From the NCBI RefSeq assembly GCF_015160855.1, contig NZ_CP063373.1, forward strand, positions 7,849,001-7,913,000: a stretch of DNA of 64,000 nt, read 5' to 3'. The DNA comes from Streptomyces ferrugineus. GTDB taxonomy: Bacteria > Actinomycetota > Actinomycetes > Streptomycetales > Streptomycetaceae. The translations under genes and the position numbers were made by a program. The notes under the pieces are model-generated. The model worked only from the letters and a program-made list of their open reading frames with translations. It was not told the DNA's origin and searched no databases. This document shows, in pieces, positions 25,794 through 34,045 of this stretch; the first letter of the stretch is position 1; every line of letters begins with the position of its first letter.

Positions 25794-26915
25794 GTGCAGA
25801 CGATGCCCGCCCATGCGGCCCACCACGACGACCGAGAGATAGAGACGCTGGAGGAGTTCGACGCGACCGTCTCGGCGCGCGGCGCCCTCGCCGGATTCCG
25901 TGTTCAGGCAGTCGACCTGACGGACCGTACCCGCGAACTGCTCACCACCTCCGCGGCGGGCGCCGTCTTCCTCGGCTGCCCGATGCGCGAGGAGGCGGCG
26001 GCGAAGATCCGCACCGACGGTGCCCTGGTCTTCCCGCCCGTCCCCGACCTGCCCTTCGACCCGTACCGGGGCCTGGTCTACTCCCCCGACGAGCTGTTCG
26101 CCTCGCTGGCCGACGGCTACGAGAACACCCCCGACGCCCGCGCGTACGCCTGGTTCCAGCGGACCAAGGCGGACCGCGACGTGTACGCCTCCATGCTGCG
26201 CGCGATCCACGACGACTCCGTCTCGGACGCGCTCGACGAACTCCTGTCCGGCGCCCGGGTGGTGGGCGTCATGGGCGGCCACGCGATGCGCCGCGGCACA
26301 CCCGCGTACGAGGGTGCCGCGCGGCTCGGCCGGGAGCTGGCCCGCGCCGGACTCACGGTCGCCACCGGCGGCGGACCGGGCGCGATGGAGGCGGCCAACC
26401 TCGGCGCGTACGCGGCCCCGCACGATGACGAGATGCTGACCGACGCCCTCCGGCTCCTCGCCAAGGCCCCCGGCTTCACGCCCTCGATCACCGACTGGGC
26501 GGCGGCCGCCTTCGAGGTGCGCGCCCGCTGGCCCAAGGGCGGCCGCTCCGTCGGCATCCCGACCTGGTTCTACGGCCACGAGCCGCCGAACCCGTTCGCC
26601 TCGCACATCGCCAAGTACTTCGCCAACGCCACGCGTGAGGACGGCCTGTTGGCCCGTTCCAACGCGGGCGTCGTCTTCCTGCCGGGCGCCGCCGGGACCG
26701 TACAGGAGATCTTCGACAACGCGACGCCGAACTACTACGAGTCGCGCGGTGAGCCCACCCCCATGGTCCTGGTCGACCGCGCGCACTGGACCGGGAAACT
26801 GCCGGCCTGGCCGCTGCTCGAGTCCCTCGCCCGGGAGCGGCCGATGCGGGCGCGGATCGCCCTCGTGGACCGGATCGAGGAGGCGCCAGAGGCGTTGAAA
26901 CGTCTCGGCAGTTAA
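25794..26915 (+). CDS. LOG-family Rossmann protein (nucleotide 5'-monophosphate nucleosidase-like)
   Basis: A 373-residue protein starting at GTG 25794. 'VVGVMGGHAMRRGTPAYEGAARLGRELARAGLTVATGGGPGAMEAANLGA' is the nucleotide-binding half of the LOG fold. The second half of the usual PGGxGTxxE motif reads 'LPGAAGTVQEIFDN', retaining the Glu but replacing the second Gly. Relatives release bases from nucleoside monophosphates, including cytokinin precursors. The length is larger than plant-type LOG proteins and closer to PpnN. Cytoplasmic; context gives no further clue. Confidence 0.82.
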   Translation: MQTMPAHAAHHDDREIETLEEFDATVSARGALAGFRVQAVDLTDRTRELLTTSAAGAVFLGCPMREEAAAKIRTDGALVFPPVPDLPFDPYRGLVYSPDELFASLADGYENTPDARAYAWFQRTKADRDVYASMLRAIHDDSVSDALDELLSGARVVGVMGGHAMRRGTPAYEGAARLGRELARAGLTVATGGGPGAMEAANLGAYAAPHDDEMLTDALRLLAKAPGFTPSITDWAAAAFEVRARWPKGGRSVGIPTWFYGHEPPNPFASHIAKYFANATREDGLLARSNAGVVFLPGAAGTVQEIFDNATPNYYESRGEPTPMVLVDRAHWTGKLPAWPLLESLARERPMRARIALVDRIEEAPEALKRLGS

Positions 26916-26953
26916 TAAGAGGGCAAAGCCAACGCCTGTAGGCTGCATATGCG

Positions 26954-26981
26954 TTGACACTGCTTATGCCACGCTTATAAA
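26954..26981 (+). promoter_or_regulatory. Strong SigA/HrdB-type promoter
   Basis: TTGACA (26954-26959), a 16-bp spacer and TATAAA (26976-26981) give a near-consensus promoter unusual in this GC-rich DNA. It predicts a transcript start near 26988 and a leader of about 78 nt for the LAETG protein. Confidence 0.75.
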
Positions 26982-27000
26982 CCTGTGAGACTCCTGGGGT

Positions 27001-27019
27001 CGGTGATGCCGCATCACCG
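27001..27019. promoter_or_regulatory. 19-bp perfect palindrome in the LAETG-gene leader
   Basis: CGGTGATGC-C-GCATCACCG lies just downstream of the predicted transcript start. GTGATGC recurs at about 27041. It may be an operator; as RNA the one-base centre would force a smaller stem. The regulator is unknown. Confidence 0.5.
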
Positions 27020-27065
27020 GCTCCTCCGAACCCCCCTCAGTGATGCAACTCCCGTAAGGACAAAC

Positions 27066-27770
27066 GTGTCCATAAACCGCCGTACCGTCGCACGTTCCGT
27101 GCGCGCTCTGGGCGTCGCCTCCGCGGCCGCCGCGCTCGCGCTCTCCGTGTCGGGCACCGCACTCGCCTGCGACATCAGTGAATTCTCCGCCGAAGCCAAG
27201 TGCGACGGCGACAAGGGCATCATCACCGTCACCGACGTGGACCCCAGCGGTGTCCCGGCGACCGTCACGGTGTTCCTGCAGAACAACGGCGCCGACCTGA
27301 AGAAGGTCGGCGAGCAGGTGGTCAAGGGCTCGCGCGAGGGTGTCACCATCACCTTCGCCGAGAACTGGAAGCCGGACGCGGAGTACCGCGTCCACGTCAA
27401 GGCCGAGGGCTATGTCGACGAGGACATCAAGCCGAACCTGACGACGCCGTCCACGGCCTGCAAGAAGGACGAGGAGAAGCCGCCGGCCCCGTCGGACGAG
27501 CCGACCCCGACCCCGTCGGACTCCGCCTCGACCCCGGCCGAGGAGACCGACAGCCCGTCCCCGACGCCGTCGGAGGGCGCGAGCACGCCGCCCGCGGACA
27601 CCGAGAGCAACGCTCCGGCCCCGGCGGATGCGGGTGACTCCAACCTCGCCGAGACCGGCGCCGGCTCCAACACCGGCCTGATCGCCGGCATCGCGGTCGC
27701 GCTCGTGGCGATCGGTGGCGGTGCCGTCTTCTTCGGCCTGCGCCGTCGTGGGGCGAACAGCGACCGCTGA
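27066..27770 (+). CDS. Cell-wall-anchored surface protein with LAETG sorting signal
   Basis: A 234-residue exported protein starting at GTG 27066 behind AAGGAC. Residues 1-33 are a signal peptide ('[11 protein letters not shown]'), mature N-terminus near Cys-Asp-Ile. A compact beta-rich domain (about 35-135, with two or three Cys) is followed by a Pro/Ser/Thr/Glu-rich wall-spanning stretch. 'LAETG' comes next, then a membrane helix ('[22 protein letters not shown]') and 'RRRG'. LAxTG is recognised by class E sortases, so the protein should be covalently attached to peptidoglycan. The role of the globular domain is unknown. Confidence 0.9.
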   Translation: MSINRRTVARSVRALGVASAAAALALSVSGTALACDISEFSAEAKCDGDKGIITVTDVDPSGVPATVTVFLQNNGADLKKVGEQVVKGSREGVTITFAENWKPDAEYRVHVKAEGYVDEDIKPNLTTPSTACKKDEEKPPAPSDEPTPTPSDSASTPAEETDSPSPTPSEGASTPPADTESNAPAPADAGDSNLAETGAGSNTGLIAGIAVALVAIGGGAVFFGLRRRGANSDR

Positions 27771-27793
27771 CGCACCCGTAGAGCAACACCACC

Positions 27794-27837
27794 GTGTGGC
27801 CCGCCCCCTTCCCGGCGAATTCGGGGGCGGGCCACAC
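27794..27837. terminator. Bidirectional terminator between convergent genes
   Basis: GTGTGGCCCGCCCCC (27794-27808) and GGGGGCGGGCCACAC (27823-27837) form a perfect 15-bp stem with a 14-nt loop, exactly between the LAETG gene and the convergent DinB-fold gene. Confidence 0.88.
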
Positions 27838-27842
27838 GCCTG

Positions 27843-28643
27843 TCAGCCGAACGTCGCCCGCTCCAGCCAGAACTCCAGCAGCTCCCGATCGCCGAGGACC
27901 TCCAACTCGGCGCTGTCCAGCGGCTGTCGGCGGTAGAAGGCGAGCAGCACGGCGGTGAGCGGCCCGCGCAGGGCGACGGTGGCCTTCTCGTGGCCGCGCC
28001 GCCAGGCGACGAAGTCCTCGGAGAGGTCGATGACCCACTCCGCGTTGACGTCGGGCGTACCGTCCGTGGCATGCAGATGGATGCTGCTCCCCGGCCTGCG
28101 CAGCTCCTTCGCCGGGTCGTCCGGCAGCGTCCGCTGCGCCCACTCGACGATCTGCAGCCACTCGTCGATCGCGTCGGCGGCCACGTCCGGCGCCACCTCG
28201 TACGGCAGTCCGGCGGCGAGGGTGGCGTCCGCCCGGTGGATCGTGATCTCGTGCGTCATACGGCGGGCCCAGAACCCGGCGTTGAGAATCCCGGCCCACC
28301 CCCACACCTTGGTGTCCGGCCCGGCCTCCCGCAGCGTGGCGACGACCATCTCGCCGGTCTCCGCGAGCCAGGCGTCCAGGGCGGCGGCGTCGCCCTCGCC
28401 CTCGGGGCCGGCGGCCCCCGGCACCTTCTCCTCCGGGATCTCCTCCTCCGCCCGCGTCCGCACCATCAGCTCCACCCAGCGCAGGGCTTCGCCCATGTGC
28501 CGGACGAGCTGCTCCAGCGACCAGTCCGGGCAGGTCGGCACGGTGGTCGCGAGGTCCGCGCCGGAGGTCACCACGGCCCTGAGCTGCCGTATCTGGTGGG
28601 CGATTTCGTCGCAGTAGCGATCATGCGTAAGCAGGGTGGTCAT
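27843..28643 (-). CDS. Maleylpyruvate isomerase/DinB-fold (mycothiol-type) protein
   Basis: A 266-residue protein starting at ATG 28643. 'TTVPTCPDWSLEQLVRHMGEALRWVELMV' is the N-terminal MDMPI motif with the conserved His, and 'WARRMTHEITIHRADAT' supplies the other two metal His residues (His-x3-Glu/His pattern). A C-terminal domain (about 170-266) is typical of the actinobacterial subfamily. Members use mycothiol or act as metal-dependent transferases. The particular reaction is unknown. Confidence 0.87.
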   Translation of the reverse strand: MTTLLTHDRYCDEIAHQIRQLRAVVTSGADLATTVPTCPDWSLEQLVRHMGEALRWVELMVRTRAEEEIPEEKVPGAAGPEGEGDAAALDAWLAETGEMVVATLREAGPDTKVWGWAGILNAGFWARRMTHEITIHRADATLAAGLPYEVAPDVAADAIDEWLQIVEWAQRTLPDDPAKELRRPGSSIHLHATDGTPDVNAEWVIDLSEDFVAWRRGHEKATVALRGPLTAVLLAFYRRQPLDSAELEVLGDRELLEFWLERATFG

Positions 28644-28667
28644 ACGTAGCACCCTAGAGGCGGTCGC

Positions 28668-29687
28668 TCAGCCCAGCACGACAATTTCGGCCGCGGTGAA
28701 CACCACTGCGACGGCGTCCCCGACCTCCGGCGCGTCCCGTAGCGCACAGGCCGCCTCCAGGCGCGGCGCGTCCTCCGGCTGAAGGTGCACCGCGACATGG
28801 GTCCCCCGGAACGTCCGCGCCGCGACCGTGCAGCGCAGCCCGGCGTCGGGCGCGACGAGTCGCACGCCGGCCGGCCGTACGAGCAGCGTCCCCGGTCCCT
28901 GGGCGGCGCCCTCGCCGACCGGCAGCTTGCCCCAGGGCGTGTCCGCGGCCTCACCGGCGACCGTGCCCTCGACCACGTTGTCGAAGCCGAGGAAGCGCGC
29001 CACGAACTCGTCCACCGGGTGCTGCCACACCTCCAGCGGCGTCCCGGTCTGGGCGATCCGCCCGTCCCGCATCACCACGACCCGGTCGGCGAGCGCGAAG
29101 GCCTCGCCCTGGTCGTGCGTCACGGCCAGCACGGTGGTGCCCAACCGCCCGAACAGCTCCCTGAGTTCGACCACGAGCCGCTCCCGCAGCGAGCGGTCGA
29201 GCTGCCCCAGCGGCTCGTCCAGCATCAGCAACCGCGGCCGGGGGGCGAGCGCCCGCGCCAACGCCACCCGCTGCTGCTCCCCGCCGGACAGGGAGGCGAC
29301 GGCACGCCCGGCCGCTCCCGGCAGCCCGACCAGGTCGAGCAACTCCCGCACCCGCTCGCCCTGTTCCCCCTTGGAGGCGCCGTGCATCCGCGCCCCGAAG
29401 GCCACGTTGCCGCCGACGTCGCGCTGCGGGAAGAGCTGATGGTCCTGGAACATCAGCCCCACGCCCCGCTTGTGCGCGGGCACCCCGGCCTGATCGCGTC
29501 CGTCGAGCGACACCCGCCCGCCGTCGAGAGGTTGGAGCCCCGCCACGGCCCGCAGCAGCGTCGACTTGCCGCTGCCGCTCGGCCCGAGCACACACACGAT
29601 CTCGTGCTCGGCGACATCGAGGTCCACGGCGTCCAGCACGGCCCGCCCGCCGAACCGTACGGTCGCACCCGCGAGACTCAACAGCAT
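28668..29687 (-). CDS. thiQ: Thiamine ABC transporter ATP-binding protein
   Basis: A 339-residue ABC ATPase. Walker A is GPSGSGKST (35-43), the signature 'LSGGEQQRVALARAL', Walker B 'LLMLDEPLGQLD', and the H-loop 'VTHDQGEA'. A C-terminal TOBE-like domain (about 245-339) follows, longer than in E. coli ThiQ and closer to Fbp/Pot ATPases. The start ATG directly abuts the permease stop. Iron-transport ATPases look alike; the TPP riboswitch on this operon is what points to thiamine. Confidence 0.87.
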   Translation of the reverse strand: MLLSLAGATVRFGGRAVLDAVDLDVAEHEIVCVLGPSGSGKSTLLRAVAGLQPLDGGRVSLDGRDQAGVPAHKRGVGLMFQDHQLFPQRDVGGNVAFGARMHGASKGEQGERVRELLDLVGLPGAAGRAVASLSGGEQQRVALARALAPRPRLLMLDEPLGQLDRSLRERLVVELRELFGRLGTTVLAVTHDQGEAFALADRVVVMRDGRIAQTGTPLEVWQHPVDEFVARFLGFDNVVEGTVAGEAADTPWGKLPVGEGAAQGPGTLLVRPAGVRLVAPDAGLRCTVAARTFRGTHVAVHLQPEDAPRLEAACALRDAPEVGDAVAVVFTAAEIVVLG

Positions 29688-31355
29688 CTAGAACTCCCCC
29701 GTCCGATCCGTACGAAGCCGCTCCAGCACCAGCAGCGCCACCGCGCACACCACCATCAGAACCGTCGAAAGGGCCATCGCCTGACCGTAGTTGAGCTCGC
29801 CGGCCCGCCCCAGCAGCCGCGCCACCGCGACCGGCAGCGTCGGGTTGTCGGGCCGGGCGATGAACACGGTCGCCCCGAACTCCCCGAGCGACACCGCGAA
29901 GGCGAACCCGGCCGCGATCAGCAGCGCCCGCCGCACCATCGGCAGATCGACCTCGCGCCAGACCCGCCAGGGCGAGGCCCCCAGCACGGACGCCGCCTCG
30001 CGCAGCCGTTGGTCCACGGCTCGCAGCACGGGCAGCATGGTCCGCACCACGAAGGGCACCCCGACCAGCGCCTGCGCCAGCGGCACGAGGATCCAGGTGC
30101 TGCGGAGGTCCAGCGGCGGCTCGTCCAGGGCGATCAGGAACCCGAAGCCGACCGTCACCGCGGACACCCCGAGCGGCAGCATCAACAGCGCGTCGAAGCC
30201 CCGTACGAACCGGCCGGCGTCCCGTCGGGTGAGGGCTGCGGCGGCCAGTGCGCCGATCAGCACGGCGATGAGGGTGGCGACGACGGCGTACCGAAGCGAA
30301 TTCCCGATCGCCTCGATCGGCGCGACGAGGAAGACCCCGCCGTCGGCGCTGGTCAGCGCCCGGTAGTAGCCGAAGTCGGGGGCGTCCAGCGACCGCTGCA
30401 CCAGCACGGCCAGCGGCAGCAGCAGGAGTACGACGATGACCGCCAGGACACCGGCCAGCAGCGCCCACTGCCCCGCCCCGCGCGGCCGCCGAGCGGTCAC
30501 CGACGCGTCCACCAGGCGCAGGGCGCTCTCCCGCCGCCGTACCGTCCAGGCGTGCACGGCGAGGATCGCGGCCACCGCCAGGAACTGGATGATCGTCAGG
30601 ACGGCGGCCGTGGACAGGTCGAAGATCTCGGAGGTCTGCCGGTAGATCTCCACTTCGAGGGTGGAGAAGGTCGGGCCGCCGAGGATCTGGACGACACCGA
30701 AGGAGGTGAAGGTGAACAGGAAGACCATGAGCGCGGCGGCGGCCACGGCGGGCGCGAGCGCCGGGAGGGTGACCGTCCGCCAGGCGTGGAAGCGGGACGC
30801 CCCGAGCATCCGCGCGGCCTCCTCCTGCCGCGGGTCGAGCTGCGCCCAGAGCCCGCCCACGGTCCGTACGACGACGGCGTAGTTGAAGAAGACATGCGCG
30901 AGCAGGATGGCCCACACCGTGGTGTCGAGCCGTACGCCCCACAACTCGTCGAGGAGCCCGCCACGGCCGACCAGCGCGAGGAACGCCGTACCGACGACGA
31001 CCGTCGGCAGCACGAAGGGCACGGTCACCACGGCCCGCAGGACCTGCTTGCCGGGGAAGTCGAGGCGGGCGAAGACGTAGGCGCCCGGCAGCGCGATCAG
31101 CAGGGTCAGCGCGGTGGAGGCGAGTGCCTGCCAGGTGGTGAACCACAGGACGTGCCGGATGTCGGACTCCCCGAGCACGTCCCACAGGCGCCCGAACTGC
31201 CAGGCCCCGTCGACCTTCAGGCCGCGCGCGACGATCGCGGTGACGGGGTAGGCGAAGAAGACCGCGAAGAACGCGACGGGCACGGCGATGAGGCCGAGCC
31301 GCACCGCCGCGCCCCTCCTGCGCGGGTCCGCTACTTCAGTACGAGCGAGGTCCAC
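29688..31355 (-). CDS. thiP: Thiamine ABC transporter permease (two fused permease domains)
   Basis: A 555-residue inner membrane protein with about twelve helices in two homologous halves, each bearing an EAA loop ('QEEAARMLGASRFHAWRTVTLP' near 180 and 'REAASVLGASPWRVWREVDLP' near 450). Such fusion permeases are typical of ThiP and FbpB. Start GTG at 31355 lies within the thiB coding end (25-bp overlap). It carries the substrate released by ThiB across the membrane. Confidence 0.88.
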   Translation of the reverse strand: MDLARTEVADPRRRGAAVRLGLIAVPVAFFAVFFAYPVTAIVARGLKVDGAWQFGRLWDVLGESDIRHVLWFTTWQALASTALTLLIALPGAYVFARLDFPGKQVLRAVVTVPFVLPTVVVGTAFLALVGRGGLLDELWGVRLDTTVWAILLAHVFFNYAVVVRTVGGLWAQLDPRQEEAARMLGASRFHAWRTVTLPALAPAVAAAALMVFLFTFTSFGVVQILGGPTFSTLEVEIYRQTSEIFDLSTAAVLTIIQFLAVAAILAVHAWTVRRRESALRLVDASVTARRPRGAGQWALLAGVLAVIVVLLLLPLAVLVQRSLDAPDFGYYRALTSADGGVFLVAPIEAIGNSLRYAVVATLIAVLIGALAAAALTRRDAGRFVRGFDALLMLPLGVSAVTVGFGFLIALDEPPLDLRSTWILVPLAQALVGVPFVVRTMLPVLRAVDQRLREAASVLGASPWRVWREVDLPMVRRALLIAAGFAFAVSLGEFGATVFIARPDNPTLPVAVARLLGRAGELNYGQAMALSTVLMVVCAVALLVLERLRTDRTGEF

Positions 31356-32416
31356 GACTTGACCCAGTCGTCACGGTTCTCGGCGATCTTCGCCGGGGCC
31401 ATGGTCTCGGGGTTCTCGGCCTGCGGCCCGTACTTCACGAACTCCGGCGGCACCTGGGCCGCCTCCCTCACCGGGTAGACGAACATGTTCAGCGGCATGT
31501 CGTCCTGGAACGTCTTGGTGAGCATGAAGTCGAGGAGCGCCTTGCCGCCCTCGGTGTTCTCGGCGCCCGCGAGCAGCCCGGCGTACTCGACCTGGCGGAA
31601 GCAGGTGCCGGTCGCGACGCCGGTCGGCGCGGTCGCCGGCTTCGGGTCGGCGAAGATCACCTCGGCGGGCGGCGAGGAGGCGTACGACACCACGAGCGGC
31701 CGGTCGGCCTTGGCCTTCTTGCCGCCGGCGGAGCCGGAGAACTCCTCGTTGTAGGCCTGCTCCCAGCCGTCGACGACCTTGACGCCGTTGGCCTTCAGCT
31801 TCTTCCAGTAGTCCTGCCAGCCGTCGTCGCCGTACTTGGCGGCGGTGCCCAGCAGGAAGCCGAGGCCGGGCGAGGAGGTGGAGGCGTTCTCGGTGACGAG
31901 GAGGTTCTTGTACTCGGGCTTGACGAGATCGTCGAACGAGGTGGGCGGGTCCAGCTTGTGCTCGCTGAAGTACGCCTTGTCGTAGTTGACGCAGATGTCG
32001 CCGGTGTCGATCGGGGTGACCCGGTGCTCGTCCTGGTCGACCCGGTACTCGGGCAGGATCAGATCGGAGCCCTTGGGCTCGTACGACTGGAACAGGTCGT
32101 TGTCGAGGGCACGCGAGAGCAGGGTGTTGTCGACGCCGAAGAAGACGTCGCCCTGCGGGTTGTCCTTGGTGAGGATGGCCTTGTTGACGGCCTGCCCGGC
32201 GTCGCCGTCCTCCAGGACCTTGACCTTGTAGCCGGACTGCTTCTCGAACGCCGCGAGGACACTCTTCGAAACGGCCCACGAGTTGTGGCTGACGAGGGTC
32301 ACGGTCGTGCTCTTGGTCCCGGTGTCGCCGCTGCCCGAGTCGGACGAACCGCACGCGGACAGCGTGACGAGGCCGAGCCCGGCGGCGATGACTGTGGCCT
32401 TCTTGGTGATGCTCAC
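31331..32416 (-). CDS. thiB: Thiamine-binding lipoprotein
   Basis: A 361-residue extracellular solute-binding protein. I chose GTG 32416 because GGAGGAATCG sits upstream; the open frame runs further up through the leader. Signal peptide with lipobox 'LSAC' (about residue 22). 'VTLVSHNSWAVSKSVLAAFEKQSGYKVKVLEDGDA' and 'DVFFGVDNTLLSRALDNDLFQSYEP' match ThiB, including the Trp/Tyr-rich binding cleft. First gene of thiBPQ and downstream of a TPP riboswitch. It captures thiamine or its phosphates at the cell surface. Confidence 0.88.
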   Translation of the reverse strand: MSITKKATVIAAGLGLVTLSACGSSDSGSGDTGTKSTTVTLVSHNSWAVSKSVLAAFEKQSGYKVKVLEDGDAGQAVNKAILTKDNPQGDVFFGVDNTLLSRALDNDLFQSYEPKGSDLILPEYRVDQDEHRVTPIDTGDICVNYDKAYFSEHKLDPPTSFDDLVKPEYKNLLVTENASTSSPGLGFLLGTAAKYGDDGWQDYWKKLKANGVKVVDGWEQAYNEEFSGSAGGKKAKADRPLVVSYASSPPAEVIFADPKPATAPTGVATGTCFRQVEYAGLLAGAENTEGGKALLDFMLTKTFQDDMPLNMFVYPVREAAQVPPEFVKYGPQAENPETMAPAKIAENRDDWVKSWTSLVLK

Positions 32417-32454
32417 TGGATTCGATTCCTCCTGGGTGACCAGGAAGAGACGCG

Positions 32455-32493
32455 GCCCTGCCCGGAGGTCCTCCTTCGGCCTCCGGGCAGGGC
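32455..32493 (-). terminator. Strong hairpin between TPP riboswitch and thiB (attenuator candidate)
   Basis: GCCCTGCCCGGAGG (32455-32468) and CCTCCGGGCAGGGC (32480-32493) make a perfect 14-bp stem with an 11-nt loop, just downstream of the riboswitch and upstream of the thiB ribosome-binding site. It is a likely terminator whose formation depends on TPP. No U-tract follows. Confidence 0.65.
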
Positions 32494-32512
32494 GCAACAG
32501 CTTGAGTGATGA

Positions 32513-32606
32513 CCGAACTTCCTACCCAGAATGACCTGGGCGAGGTTCAGAGGGTCTGCGGCCCGGTTGCCGCACTCTCAGCGCTGTGGCGCTCCCCTGT
32601 CGGAAT
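32513..32606 (-). ncRNA. TPP (THI-box) riboswitch
   Basis: On the minus strand, conserved THI-box elements appear in order: GGGGAGC (32591-32597), CTGAGA (32576-32581), ACCCTCTGAACCT (32543-32555) and GGTCATTCTGG (32526-32536), ending in GGTAGGAAG (32518-32526). CTGAGA forms the pyrimidine-binding pocket. GAACCT and the GGTCAT region form the pyrophosphate side. It would switch thiBPQ off when TPP is high. Confidence 0.9.
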
Positions 32607-32632
32607 ATGAAGATGTACTTACGGCGATCAGA

Positions 32633-33739
32633 CTACCGCTCGGTCGCGGCGAGCTGACCGCACGCTCCGTCGATCTCCTGACCACGGGTGTCCCGAATGG
32701 TCACCGGCACACCATGGGCGGCGATGGCCTCGACGAACGCCTTCTCGTCCGCGGGCCGCGAGGCCGTCCACTTCGAGCCCGGAGTCGGGTTCAGCGGGAT
32801 CAGGTTCACATGCACCGGCTTGCCCTTGAGCAGCCGCCCCAGCCGGTCCCCCCGCCAAGCCTGGTCGTTGATGTCCCGGATGAGGGCGTACTCGATCGAC
32901 AGCCGCCGTCCGCTCTTCTCGACGTACTCGAACCCGGCGTCGAGGACCTCGCGCACTTTCCACCGTGTGTTCACGGGGACGAGGGTGTCGCGCAGCTCGT
33001 CGTCGGGCGCGTGCAGCGAGATCGCGAGCCGGCACTTGAAGCCCTCGTCGGCGAACCGGTGGATGGCCGGGACGAGACCGACGGTCGAGACGGTGATCCC
33101 GCGCTGCGAGAGCCCCAGCCCGTCCGGCTCGGGGTCGGTGAGCCGCCGGACGGCCCCCACCACCCGGTTGTAGTTGGCGAGCGGCTCCCCCATCCCCATG
33201 AAGACGATGTTGGAGAGCCTCGCCGGACCGCCCGGGACCTCTCCGTCCCGCAGCGCCCGCATCCCGTCCACGATCTGATGCACGATCTCGGCGGTGGACA
33301 GATTCCGGTCGAGACCCGCCTGCCCGGTGGCGCAGAAGGGACAGTTCATTCCGCACCCGGCCTGCGAGCTGATGCACATCGTCACCCGGTCCGGATACCG
33401 CATCAGCACCGATTCGACGAGCGTCCCGTCGAACAGCCGCCACAGCGTCTTGCGGGTGGTGCCCTGGTCCGTCGACAGATGCCGTACGACGGTCATCAGC
33501 TCCGGAAACAGCTCCTCCCGCAACTTGGCACGCGCCCCGGCAGGGATGTCGGTCCACTGCTCCGGGTCATGCGTGTACCGCGCGAAGTAGTGCTGCGAGA
33601 GCTGCTTGGCACGAAACGGCTTCTCCCCGACCGCGGCCACGGCATCCTTGCGCTCACCGGGGGTGAGATCGGCAAGGTGCCGCGGCGGCTTCTTGGCTCC
33701 GCGGGGGGCGACGAAAGTGAGTTCTCCGGGCTTAGGCAT
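32633..33739 (-). CDS. rlmN: Radical SAM 23S rRNA (adenine-2503-C2)-methyltransferase RlmN
   Basis: A 368-residue enzyme that methylates A2503 of 23S rRNA and A37 of some tRNAs. The radical SAM cluster is '[12 protein letters not shown]' (CxxxCxxC), followed by the glycine-rich SAM segment '[12 protein letters not shown]' and the C-terminal '[17 protein letters not shown]'. The ATG at 33739 begins the conserved 'MPKPGEL' N-terminus. The frame stays open 73 codons further upstream, but only because an integrated element lies there. The start codon and first seven codons are inside the left att repeat, and no Shine-Dalgarno sequence precedes the ATG. Confidence 0.95.
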   Translation of the reverse strand: MPKPGELTFVAPRGAKKPPRHLADLTPGERKDAVAAVGEKPFRAKQLSQHYFARYTHDPEQWTDIPAGARAKLREELFPELMTVVRHLSTDQGTTRKTLWRLFDGTLVESVLMRYPDRVTMCISSQAGCGMNCPFCATGQAGLDRNLSTAEIVHQIVDGMRALRDGEVPGGPARLSNIVFMGMGEPLANYNRVVGAVRRLTDPEPDGLGLSQRGITVSTVGLVPAIHRFADEGFKCRLAISLHAPDDELRDTLVPVNTRWKVREVLDAGFEYVEKSGRRLSIEYALIRDINDQAWRGDRLGRLLKGKPVHVNLIPLNPTPGSKWTASRPADEKAFVEAIAAHGVPVTIRDTRGQEIDGACGQLAATER

Positions 33740-33763
33740 GGCTGTACCAGTGTCGCAGATCCA
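33720..33763. repeat. Left attachment site, 44-bp direct repeat
   Basis: Matches 38143-38186 at 43 of 44 positions; the mismatch is T at 33743 versus C at 38166. It includes the first 20 bp of rlmN coding sequence plus the 24 bp upstream. Confidence 0.93.
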
Positions 33764-34045
33764 ATCGTGTGACCTGCGGCCGCTGACCTGGAGGCTGGTC
33801 GTTGACCGTTGTTGTCGGTCGTTGCCGAGCGCCCTCGGACGGCCCACAGGCGGCCCAGCCACTAGCCGCCTGACCTCGGACGACGGAGCCTCCGCTGCCG
33901 CCACCGCGCTCAGAACCTCGCAGCACATCTCGACCCTCTGGGACAGAGGGCTTGCCATATCTCGCGCTCACAGTTCTCAGCGAGGCCCCGAAGCCACCCC
34001 ATGGCTGGTCGTATCATCAGGGATCAGCTTGACGGGGGGCGATAA
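33764..34045. other. Non-coding left end of the element (RT leader, rlmN upstream, attP arm)
   Basis: No gene is apparent in these 282 bp. Visible elements are GGTCGTTG repeated at 33797-33804 and 33817-33824 (20 bp apart), a double GGCCCA motif at 33838-33860 shared with the right end, and a small hairpin CCCTCT-gggac-AGAGGG near 33933-33949. Promoters for rlmN and RT must both lie here. An RT template RNA is possible but unproven. Confidence 0.55.

Noticed and set aside
28785..31478. Very long rightward open frame opposite thiPQ
   Set aside because: It lacks domains, reads as Arg/Gly/His-rich low complexity and is explained by GC-rich third positions of the opposite genes.
33720..33763. 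tRNA-type integration site
   Set aside because: The repeat covers the rlmN start and shows no tRNA features such as a T-loop motif or CCA end.
33740..33958. N-terminal extension of RlmN
   Set aside because: Homologues begin at MPKPGEL and the extension is encoded by the inserted element, so it is probably not native. It is kept only as a possibility in the findings.
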